The notes: generated from the sequence alone by a model not told the origin. A stretch of 6,636 bases of DNA from Acidianus hospitalis (GCA_003086435.1 QEFD01000152.1:1-6636), one strand, 5' to 3'; counted from the first letter of the stretch, positions 1-5,065 are shown. Numbers and translations: made by a program.

Positions 1-183
1 ATATTTAGAAGTGATTAAAAATAACGAGTAGTTACGTAGAAGCGTTACAGTCTTGGTTTTATCCCGTCTATTATTATATTCCAATCCCTGATATCATAGA
101 ACTTTGGATATTAATTATTTTAAGGAAGAAAATAGCCAAATATAATCGTGGCTGATAATTAATAGCAGTTCCTTGTCTTTTTA

Positions 184-246
184 CTAGGAAAATTCTACAA
201 TTTCGTAATCTGTTGCAGTAATATTTGAGAAGTTCTTTAAAATTAT
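184..246 (-). pseudogene. Possible remnant of a second PIN-domain C-terminus
   Basis: Just past the stop of the intact vapC, in another frame, about 20 codons read ILKNFSNITATDYEIVEFS and end at TAG (184-186). The segment lines up without gaps with the C-terminus of the neighbouring toxin (KHFKRLEKFGLKVVDKV): shared K-x-F, then a hydrophobic residue, then a V/I-V-D/E ending. The codons look ordinary for Sulfolobales. There is no start codon and no upstream PIN core in this frame, so at most it is the tail of a lost or recombined toxin gene. A different frame over the same bases is also open, so the call is weak. Confidence 0.22.
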
Positions 247-626
247 TCAACCTTATCTACAACTTTTAAACCGAATTTCTCTAATCTCTTAAAATGTTTC
301 TTATTATGTGTTATTAAAGGTAGATTATTAGCTATACATATAGAAGCTATTAATAAGTCTGGGTCTTCAATTATTTCTCCTTTCTTTCTTAATTCAGCAT
401 AAATTTTAGAAGCTACTTTCAAGGAATTGTTATCTATACATAAAACGTTTAGATTAATCTCTATCCATAATTTAAACTCATCCAGGTCTTTTCCAATAAA
501 TGCTAATCCTCTTAAGAACTCATAAAGATTAATGCATGTAGTATAATAACCTATGATTTTTCTAACATCACTTTTAAATGCATCTATTAAAATATCAGTA
601 TCTAAGCAAATTCCCTTGTTCGCCAA
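243..626 (-). CDS. vapC: VapC-type PIN-domain ribonuclease toxin
   Basis: Toxin of a type II toxin-antitoxin pair. PIN proteins are Mg2+-dependent RNases that cut tRNA, rRNA or mRNA when not held by their antitoxin. The 127 residues match the usual VapC length. The acidic active site is complete: D9 in the opening LDTDILID strand, E36 in NLYEFLRG, D90 in EDPDLLIAS, and the polar residue N108 in THNKKHF. The start is TTG at 624-626, supported by a Shine-Dalgarno GGAGGAT at 635-641, 8 bases upstream. The gene begins inside the end of the antitoxin gene, overlapping it by 25 bases in another frame, which suggests translational coupling. It should be transcribed from the promoter ahead of vapB. 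RNA target unknown; family call is firm. Confidence 0.9.
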   Translation of the reverse strand: MANKGICLDTDILIDAFKSDVRKIIGYYTTCINLYEFLRGLAFIGKDLDEFKLWIEINLNVLCIDNNSLKVASKIYAELRKKGEIIEDPDLLIASICIANNLPLITHNKKHFKRLEKFGLKVVDKVE

Positions 627-829
627 TTCCTTCTATCCTCCTCAACTATCCTCTTAAGAATTTCAGCCTCCTCGTTGCTTAATTTTGGCACTTTTTCTTC
701 TCTTTCCGTAAATATATACTTAAAGAAATCGTCCCAACTTAGTGGTTTGTTTAATTTAATTTCTAACTCCTTCTTTTTCCTCTCTAAGAGTTCCTTAACC
801 TCTTTATTGACAGTTATAGTCGATTTCAT
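602..829 (-). CDS. vapB: VapB-type antitoxin, ribbon-helix-helix-like
   Basis: Antitoxin partner of the overlapping PIN toxin; it should bind and neutralise the toxin and repress its own promoter. The 75 residues are highly charged. Residues 3-7 (STITV) look like the DNA-contacting beta strand of a ribbon-helix-helix fold, followed by a charged helix (8-26), a turn at NKPLS, and a second helix (31-40). The tail (residues 50-75, rich in E, K and R) is the likely toxin-binding part. The ATG at 827-829 has no Shine-Dalgarno, but a TATA box sits about 26 bases upstream, so the mRNA is probably leaderless. The exact subfamily cannot be assigned by eye, but position and overlap with vapC make the role likely. 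Confidence 0.82.
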   Translation of the reverse strand: MKSTITVNKEVKELLERKKKELEIKLNKPLSWDDFFKYIFTEREEKVPKLSNEEAEILKRIVEEDRRNWRTREFA

Positions 830-850
830 ATGTAATTATTTAATTATTTA

Positions 851-860
851 ATTATAAAGA
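851..860 (-). promoter_or_regulatory. TATA box of the vapBC operon
   Basis: On the minus strand TCTTTATAAT is centred about 26 bases before the vapB ATG, the standard archaeal spacing from TATA box to transcription start. Transcription would therefore begin at or next to the A of the start codon. The AT-rich repeats between it and the ATG (TAATTATT units, 832-855) are a plausible place for autoregulatory antitoxin binding. Confidence 0.6.
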
Positions 861-898
861 TTTACGACGCGGCAATTATGAACATGAGTATCAAGTTC

Positions 899-917
899 AG
901 CAAGCTCATTCCTTGCT
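899..917. repeat. Short inverted repeat between vapB and the ATP-cone gene
   Basis: AGCAAG and CTTGCT form a perfect 6-bp stem around a 7-base loop in the 133-base gap. It lies about 45 bases past the stop of the ATP-cone gene and upstream of the vapBC promoter. No strong T-run follows on the minus strand, so it is a poor intrinsic terminator. It could be an operator or chance. Confidence 0.25.
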
Positions 918-962
918 CAATACTTATAATTCCAGTTAGAGGGAATCTCCTAAGAAGGAAGA

Positions 963-1529
963 TTATTGTAAGGGATACTTTAGCTCATAAGGCTTCCAGC
1001 CTAGGCTCTCCCTGAAATCGTTAATGTACTTTATGGCCTTCTCCTTCTCGCTTTCTGGCATGTCCTTCTTATGAAGTACGCCCATAAATAATGCGTAAAG
1101 TCTTGCGTTAATAACTTTTGGACTAAGACCGTAGTCCATGTCCTCTTTTAGCTCATCTAGGATTTCCTTAACTTGCTCTGCGTTTTCAAGTCCTTTACCG
1201 TTAAAATCCTTAACTTTCCTACCTAAGTACAGTTTTCCTTTATCAACAACTATTGCCTTACCGTTCTCAAAGGTTATTCTTCCTTTAAATACTCTATCGT
1301 AGAACTGCCACGCATCTGCTACTTCAGGCTCAAGTTGTTGTAACCTAGTTAAAACATATCTCCTTATTTCGTCTGTTGAAATCTTTTCCCTTTCCTTAAC
1401 TCGTTCATCGATCTCTTTTACGATTTCTTTTGCAACTTCATCTGATGCACCTGCTCTTATTAATGCATTATAAAGCTTATCTGAGAGGTATTCTTCCTCT
1501 TCTCCTGATCTCTTAATTACTTTAGTCAT
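963..1529 (-). CDS. Stand-alone ATP-cone domain protein
   Basis: Residues about 2-90 form an ATP-cone: VIKRSGEEEEYLSDKLYNAL near the start (basic K-R-S-G nucleotide-contact motif, then a helix), IVKEIDERV, then the TDEIRRYVLTRL helix and the DAWQFYDRVFKGR ending. ATP-cones are the allosteric ATP/dATP sensors of ribonucleotide reductases and of the repressor NrdR. Here no reductase catalytic domain and no NrdR zinc ribbon is attached. Residues 91-188 are a charged helical region I do not recognise. A nucleotide-sensing regulatory role is inferred from the domain alone. The ATG has a TATA box about 27 bases upstream, giving a leaderless mRNA. It appears to be its own transcription unit, separated from neighbours by 133 and 216 bases. 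Confidence 0.8.
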   Translation of the reverse strand: MTKVIKRSGEEEEYLSDKLYNALIRAGASDEVAKEIVKEIDERVKEREKISTDEIRRYVLTRLQQLEPEVADAWQFYDRVFKGRITFENGKAIVVDKGKLYLGRKVKDFNGKGLENAEQVKEILDELKEDMDYGLSPKVINARLYALFMGVLHKKDMPESEKEKAIKYINDFRESLGWKPYELKYPLQ

Positions 1530-1550
1530 AAAATAAATTAAAAGGAGAAA

Positions 1551-1562
1551 GTATATATATTT
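1551..1562 (-). promoter_or_regulatory. TATA box of the ATP-cone gene
   Basis: The minus strand reads AAATATATATAC here, centred about 27 bases upstream of the ATG at 1527-1529. The spacing implies transcription starting at the start codon. TCTCCTTTT between box and gene has no anti-Shine-Dalgarno match, consistent with leaderless translation. Confidence 0.6.
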
Positions 1563-1681
1563 CTTTCTTAGCTTAACATTAGATGTTATTACTAGCCTAT
1601 CTGGTTAATAATTTAGAGTATTAACTTAAATTTATTTAATATAAGGGTAATATTGTAATTGATTTAATTCTTATATTAAGT

Positions 1682-1724
1682 AAAAACCTACTAGAGTGAC
1701 TAAGATGCATTACCTTTTTAGTCA
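1682..1724 (-). terminator. Stem-loop plus T-run after the three-gene operon
   Basis: Starting 22 bases past the stop of the DUF95 gene, TGACTAA (read on the minus strand at 1724-1718) pairs with TTAGTCA (1703-1697) as a perfect 7-bp stem with a 14-base loop. A TTTTT run follows at 1686-1682. Archaeal termination relies mainly on T-runs, so the tract is the more relevant part. The inverted repeat could instead be an operator. The rest of this 216-base gap holds only the promoter of the ATP-cone gene. Confidence 0.5.
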
Positions 1725-1745
1725 TGTATTTTTTAAAGTATGATA

Positions 1746-2228
1746 TTATTTGAGTAGTATATGTTCAAGGACGTAAATAGTTAAGGATGACTCTATGAAG
1801 GCGGCAAATAATAATAACGTAAAGCCTATGAGTATTAGCATAATTGGTTTGTTCTTACATCTAAATTTTTGTCCTGCATAAGCAATTAAACTAAAACCAA
1901 AAAGTTCTAGGATACCATGAGGAAGAGTACCAATTAAGCCTATTAAGAATCCGAAGGTAAATACTATTTCGCCCATAACAAAGGATACTATTAAAATTAC
2001 TATTCTTTGAATTATCCTATTAATACCAAGAATAAAGATTATAATTGCAAAAGTGAAGTTCACTTCTATAACCTTTAAGAAAAGTTGGTAATCAGGGATA
2101 GGAAGACATATCGGTAAGCTAGGCTTAGAGAAACCCTTAAAATAATCTACAATACCCCCACCCAGAAGTCCAAGTAAAAATGTAATGTAAATGCTAAATA
2201 TTTCTTTTCGATTAACATCACTTAGCAA
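1746..2228 (-). CDS. SpoIIM/DUF95-family integral membrane protein
   Basis: A polytopic membrane protein of 160 residues with about five hydrophobic segments (11-28, 55-70, 74-98, 103-118, 128-154). It carries the family signature: an N in the second segment (EVNFTFAIIIFILGI, N57), the conserved LPHGILEL motif (102-109) and AAFIES (142-147), matching the PHGxxE and late aliE motifs of SpoIIM/DUF95 (PF01944). DUF95 proteins are required for maturation or secretion of circular bacteriocins in Firmicutes; other members act in spore engulfment or are uncharacterised. It is the last gene of the operon: TTG start 2 bases after the protease stop, with Shine-Dalgarno GGTGG at 2235-2239. Family call is strong; the peptide-export role is inferred from context. 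Confidence 0.82.
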   Translation of the reverse strand: MLSDVNRKEIFSIYITFLLGLLGGGIVDYFKGFSKPSLPICLPIPDYQLFLKVIEVNFTFAIIIFILGINRIIQRIVILIVSFVMGEIVFTFGFLIGLIGTLPHGILELFGFSLIAYAGQKFRCKNKPIMLILIGFTLLLFAAFIESSLTIYVLEHILLK

Positions 2229-2230
2229 TA

Positions 2231-3664
2231 TTATCCACCATGTGGAAGAATTTTGATTAGGCTAATGAGTATGTTTATACTAAGATATATTAGTAAGGTA
2301 GCTACGACAACCTTTGTAGAATTATGAAGATCCAGAAAAGCCCTGGTTATTATAAATGCTAATATTATTCCGATTATGAATGAGGAAATAACTAAGTATA
2401 AGTTGGGGTATGCATCCAGTGCAATAATGCTTGAGATCATGTAAATTCCAGCTAAGAGGAAGGAAAAGTTTAGGCTACCTCTCTCTGTCATTCTATAATA
2501 TTTTCTTACAATTGGTAAGAAAACTAGTCCTATTAGGAATGATACTACTAGAGAGCCTACAAAGAGTAAAGGATAGATAATACATATTGAATTGAAACGT
2601 ATTATTGCAATTGTTGATGCAATAAAGGATAAAACTACTGGAAATTCCCAAATGCCTATAGACGATAAAGGATCTCCAGTTTTTATAGCATTCCTAGACG
2701 ATGTATGGGTAATTTTACTTATTAGAGGAGCATCCTCAGGAGATTTTATATTTTTACCGTAAATTCTCCTGAGTGCCTCTACCAGGTTCTCGTATGCACT
2801 TTTACCTATTACCTTGTATGCAAAAGCGTCTGCTCTTGATTCCGTTACTCTCATAAAGAGAAGAATTGCAATACCGGCTGATAATATAATTAGTACCGTT
2901 TTAATTACTAGGAATATAGAAATTACTACACGGTGCATAAGGTATCCAAAACTTACAAACCAAACTAAGGGTTCGATAATAGACAAAAGGAATATTATAC
3001 TTAGCTCAAGGAAAATTGGATGATGCTCTGTCGCATGACCTAATTCATGTGCCTCTATTGTTCTCGTAATAGAATCGTCTTCATCACCTATAAATATGAT
3101 TAACTTGAAAGGTGAGTGGCGAGATAGTGTAAGTACTCCTGTAGTTAAACCATCTTGAAAATCATGGAGTTTAATAATTCTAATTTCTCCGGGTCTAGTT
3201 TCCCTAAACGGATTTATCCTGGGCAATATTAATATGGCAGTCATGATTTCGAGCAAGAAGCTTAAGGTAAACGAGATTATCAAATCTATAGAGGTAATGT
3301 CGGTTATGTGGAGAATCCACACTATATAGGTAAAAACTAAGCCTGAGTAAAAAAATCCTATTAACGAGAGAATAGATGATATCTTTGTCTGTAAAATAAG
3401 TGCATTATAAACGTTCTTATTATAACTCAATTTTAAGTCACTTTTAAGTAATTGATTTTGTGATTGCTTAAAAAATGATATTGCTATGAAAATTGCGAAA
3501 AATATTCCAATAAATAAAAATCCAAATCCTATGAGAAGAAATACGTCAGCTAGGTAATGGTTAGTTTTAAACGTAAGAGTGGAAAATATTCCATTCAATA
3601 TTGAAAGTAAGAAAAAAGAAAACGTTAACTTTATAGTATCCAACTTTTTGCTCAAAATTTTCAC
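2231..3664 (-). CDS. Polytopic membrane metalloprotease, M48 (HtpX-like) type
   Basis: A 477-residue membrane protein with roughly ten hydrophobic segments (about 12-32, 38-64, 95-118, 124-147, 217-240, 244-271, 341-386 as two, 399-417, 421-440, 451-471). The catalytic centre has the zinc motif HELGH at 206-210 (H206 and H210 ligands, E207 general base) and a second glutamate motif ESRAD at 275-279, the M48 ExxxD arrangement with E275 as third ligand. The segment at 150-205 is the polar domain ahead of the active site. It is longer and has more membrane spans than a typical HtpX (about 290 residues), with extra spans at both ends. The annotated GTG directly follows the stop of the peptide gene; TTG at 3653-3655 is a better-spaced alternative start. 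In context it may remove the leader of the upstream peptide; general membrane-protein quality control is the alternative. Confidence 0.8.
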   Translation of the reverse strand: MKILSKKLDTIKLTFSFFLLSILNGIFSTLTFKTNHYLADVFLLIGFGFLFIGIFFAIFIAISFFKQSQNQLLKSDLKLSYNKNVYNALILQTKISSILSLIGFFYSGLVFTYIVWILHITDITSIDLIISFTLSFLLEIMTAILILPRINPFRETRPGEIRIIKLHDFQDGLTTGVLTLSRHSPFKLIIFIGDEDDSITRTIEAHELGHATEHHPIFLELSIIFLLSIIEPLVWFVSFGYLMHRVVISIFLVIKTVLIILSAGIAILLFMRVTESRADAFAYKVIGKSAYENLVEALRRIYGKNIKSPEDAPLISKITHTSSRNAIKTGDPLSSIGIWEFPVVLSFIASTIAIIRFNSICIIYPLLFVGSLVVSFLIGLVFLPIVRKYYRMTERGSLNFSFLLAGIYMISSIIALDAYPNLYLVISSFIIGIILAFIITRAFLDLHNSTKVVVATLLIYLSINILISLIKILPHGG

Positions 3665-3667
3665 CTA
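3653..3667 (-). promoter_or_regulatory. Stop/start junction with embedded Shine-Dalgarno
   Basis: The minus strand reads TAGGTGAAAATTTTG. The TAG ends the peptide gene, the abutting GTG is the longest-ORF start of the protease, and AGGTGA is also a Shine-Dalgarno placed 5 bases before TTG (3653-3655, codon 4). The peptide gene itself begins after the same AGGTGAAAA motif. The TTG start therefore seems more likely, giving a 474-residue protease beginning MSKKLDTIKL, translationally coupled to the peptide gene. Confidence 0.55.
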
Positions 3668-3970
3668 AGCGAACCCTATGCCTGTAGCCAGAAGTGCTAC
3701 GGCAGTAATAAGAAGTGCTGTATATAGTAAACAGTCGCATTTAACAAGATTAGCAACTCCAGCTGTAGCTGCTGCACCGCCAAAAAATACTCCTGCCACT
3801 GTTGCTGTAGTGGTTATAGTGGTTGCACTTGCGCCTGCAAAATATAATATTGCAGCTCCTATATCTATTCCTATTGGGAATATAGCTAGTAGGATTATAG
3901 ATATTAAAGCTAAAAATGCGTACATAGTACTGTGCACATTTATTGTCCTTTCTACCTTACCAGTATCCAC
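3665..3970 (-). CDS. Small hydrophobic Ala/Gly/Thr-rich peptide, possible bacteriocin-like precursor
   Basis: First gene of the operon, 101 residues. A short polar head (1-14, MDTGKVERTINVHS) is followed by hydrophobic stretches at about 15-46, 56-75 and 80-101. The central and C-terminal parts are rich in A, G, T, V and I (VAGVFFGGAAATAGVAN at 58-74; a C-terminal ALLATGIGFA end) with one polar break, KCDC (77-80), holding the only two cysteines. Composition and size resemble circular bacteriocin precursors, which are cut and joined head to tail; no leader cleavage site can be located. The start is GTG with AGGTGA 4 bases upstream; ATG at codon 16 is possible but lacks such a site. No homologue is recognised by eye. 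Alternatives are a holin-like or accessory membrane subunit. Confidence 0.6.
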   Translation of the reverse strand: MDTGKVERTINVHSTMYAFLALISIILLAIFPIGIDIGAAILYFAGASATTITTTATVAGVFFGGAAATAGVANLVKCDCLLYTALLITAVALLATGIGFA

Positions 3971-3974
3971 TTTT

Positions 3975-3980
3975 TCACCT
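3975..3980 (-). promoter_or_regulatory. Strong Shine-Dalgarno of the peptide gene
   Basis: AGGTGA lies 4 bases before the GTG at 3968-3970, matching the GGTGA core typical of Sulfolobales internal and leadered genes. It decides the GTG start over the ATG at codon 16 and implies a leadered mRNA, unlike the leaderless toxin-antitoxin and ATP-cone genes in this window. Confidence 0.6.
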
Positions 3981-3990
3981 AATATATAGT

Positions 3991-4034
3991 TTAAACGTGT
4001 TCTTTTTTTTTAACTATTTATGTTATTAAACCGT
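3991..4034 (-). promoter_or_regulatory. Likely promoter region of the three-gene operon
   Basis: Upstream of the peptide gene the minus strand has GGTTTAATAAC (about 4022-4032), a TATA-like element that would start transcription near 4001 and leave a leader of about 30 bases including the Shine-Dalgarno. A second TATA-like string, GTTTAAAC (3990-3997), is nearer. A run of nine A's (4002-4010) separates them. Which is used cannot be decided by eye. Confidence 0.3.
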
Positions 4035-4097
4035 TCACGTATCAGATTAATTATCATTTTTATTAAGCATTCTTTATTCCAATAAATATTTAAATTA

Positions 4098-4292
4098 ATG
4101 CGTTCTTTGTTGAAATCACTTTTAAGCTATATATTTATAAATCCAAGTATTCCACATATTTTGGAATTTAAAATCTATAGTATGTTTCTATTCTTGGGGA
4201 TCTGCCTTTTATGGATATTGTCAGTTATTATGTTTATAACAAATTGTTTTATTTCTGAAATAATTACAGTTTATATATCTGTTTTTCCTTAA
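4098..4292 (+). CDS. Doubtful small membrane protein, divergent from the operon
   Basis: An open frame of 64 codons from ATG, with a basic N-terminus (R2, K6) and one long hydrophobic stretch from about residue 27 to 62 that could form one or two membrane spans (FLFLGICLLWILSVIMFI, then EIITVYISVF). It has no Shine-Dalgarno. A TATA-like TTTTTATTAA about 35 bases upstream (4056-4065) is only roughly placed. Codon use is AT-rich and not telling in this base composition. Lying divergent next to a possible bacteriocin operon, a small basic membrane protein would suit an immunity gene, but nothing in the sequence shows this. The rest of the 475-base gap (3971-4445) holds promoters and short inverted repeats only. 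Confidence 0.28.
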   Translation: MRSLLKSLLSYIFINPSIPHILEFKIYSMFLFLGICLLWILSVIMFITNCFISEIITVYISVFP

Positions 4293-4307
4293 TACTGTTT
4301 CTACATT

Positions 4308-4324
4308 CTTCCTATAAAAGGAAG
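4308..4324 (+). terminator. Small hairpin after the doubtful ORF
   Basis: CTTCC and GGAAG pair around a 7-base AT-rich loop, 16 bases past the stop of the small ORF. The plus strand then runs into TTATCTTATTTT (4330-4341). It is a weak terminator-like structure and slight support for transcription on this strand. Confidence 0.28.
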
Positions 4325-4370
4325 CTAGTTATCTTATTTTAAAATATGGAATTTAAATATTAGCACGAGG

Positions 4371-4394
4371 TTTTCTACAGTTTCCCGCAGAAAA
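4371..4394. repeat. Inverted repeat upstream of the second toxin-antitoxin pair
   Basis: TTTTCT (4371-4376) and AGAAAA (4389-4394) are perfect 6-base inverted arms separated by 12 bases, about 20 bases ahead of the TATA box of the AbrB-type antitoxin. The spacing of arm centres is near two helical turns, so it could be an operator for antitoxin autoregulation. It may also be chance in AT-rich DNA. Confidence 0.22.
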
Positions 4395-4415
4395 GCACAT
4401 ACAATGAGGTGAACA

Positions 4416-4426
4416 TTTTTATATTA
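4416..4426 (+). promoter_or_regulatory. TATA box of the second toxin-antitoxin pair
   Basis: TTTTTATATTA is centred about 25 bases upstream of the ATG at 4446, predicting transcription from the start codon. No Shine-Dalgarno lies directly before the ATG, as expected for a leaderless transcript. The layout matches the first vapBC operon. Confidence 0.6.
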
Positions 4427-4445
4427 TTCAGACTTATTTCGCACT

Positions 4446-4688
4446 ATGAAAACTAAAGTACGTGTAGGCAAGAAATTGACAATTCGTATTCCGAAAGCCG
4501 TAGCAGAGGAACTTAACATAAAAGATGGCGATGTTTTGTCTTTAAGAGTTAAGGATAATAAGATAATTTTAGAGCAAGATAATGCAATACTACTTTCATT
4601 AAAAGGTAAGAAATTTGCTAAAATATCTTTGGATGAAATAGGGAAAATAAGCGAAGAAGAGCAAAACAAATATGAAAATTCTAATTGA
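4446..4688 (+). CDS. vapB: AbrB/MazE-type (SpoVT-AbrB fold) antitoxin
   Basis: An 80-residue antitoxin. Residues 1-44 form the swapped-hairpin DNA-binding domain: KVRVGKKLTIRIPKAVAEEL followed by NIKDGDVLSLRVKDNKIILE, with the hallmark basic strand, the I-P-K turn into a helix and the G-D-x-L strand. Residues 45-80 are a charged tail (KGKKFAKISLDEIGKISEEE) that would bind the PIN toxin. It should repress its own operon and neutralise the toxin. It overlaps the downstream toxin start by 17 bases. It belongs to a different DNA-binding family from the antitoxin at 602-829, so the two pairs are not recent duplicates. The reading frame is intact although the toxin frame is broken. Confidence 0.87.
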   Translation: MKTKVRVGKKLTIRIPKAVAEELNIKDGDVLSLRVKDNKIILEQDNAILLSLKGKKFAKISLDEIGKISEEEQNKYENSN

Positions 4689-5065
4689 CATAAGTTTTAT
4701 ATTACCTGCTTTAGGCATAGATGTTGAGAAAGTGCACTAAATTTAATAAAGGAATTCGATAAGCATGAAATATATTACACGGAATTATCTTTGCCCGAAG
4801 CAATGTGGATAATTAGGAGGTTATTAAAAGAAGGTAATAATGTTGATTTTAAAATTGTAAGAACTGGTTTGAAGTGCGTGTTTAAAACATACCATTTGTT
4901 AAACCTATTTCAGCGTACATTAATGCAGTAAATGACATGAGGTATAGCGACTTGATAGACATGATAATTTATTATACTGCAAAGGCTTATAATCTAAAGT
5001 TTCTCTCCTTAGACAAAAAGCTAAAAGAACTTGATAAAGAGAATATAGTAATAGATAAATTATAA
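4672..5065 (+). pseudogene. vapC: VapC-type PIN toxin with two frameshifts
   Basis: From ATG 4672 the frame reads MKILIDISFILPALGIDVEK, then hits TAA at 4738. The PIN protein continues in the next frame (ALNLIKEFDKHEIYYTELSL, PEAMWIIRRLLKEG) and, after about 4884-4892, in the third (VKPISAYINAVNDMRYSDLI, DMIIYYTAKAYNLKFLSLDK), ending at TAA 5063-5065. Adding one A to AAA at 4729-4731 and one to AAAA at 4884-4887 restores an uninterrupted 131-residue protein with all acidic residues: D6, E43, D94/D97 and D115. The gene is therefore full length, with only two single-base losses. Either it decayed recently or these are homopolymer sequencing errors and the toxin is intact. It overlaps the antitoxin by 17 bases in normal VapBC order. 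Confidence 0.85.

Noticed and set aside
867..975. Minus-strand open stretch ending with SLLNLILMFIIAAS, reminiscent of a pilin-type signal peptide or membrane tail
   Set aside because: It has no upstream start codon except an ATG leaving 15 codons, and its frame overlaps the end of the ATP-cone gene; likely fortuitous.
1636..1725. Minus-strand frame of 29 codons beginning MTKKVMHLSH, downstream of the DUF95 gene
   Set aside because: Its start lies inside the terminator-like stem, there is no ribosome site, and the length is within chance expectation.
2814..3023. Plus-strand open frame of 69 codons opposite the protease
   Set aside because: It is antisense to a well-supported membrane protease across its HELGH-ESRAD region, has no ribosome site or promoter, and is not protein-like.
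3665..3970. Small hydrophobic gene as a type IV pilin or archaellin
   Set aside because: There is no class III signal peptide (basic residues followed by a G/A cut site and one hydrophobic helix). It has several hydrophobic segments and no pilus genes nearby.
3678..3989. Plus-strand open frame of 103 codons opposite the small peptide gene
   Set aside because: It mirrors the Ala/Gly/Thr-rich codons of the minus-strand gene, which has a strong Shine-Dalgarno and operon linkage; this frame has neither.
4424..4669. Minus-strand open frame of 81 codons opposite the AbrB-type antitoxin
   Set aside because: It is a shadow of a clear swapped-hairpin antitoxin; its Ser/Leu-rich translation has no recognisable domain.
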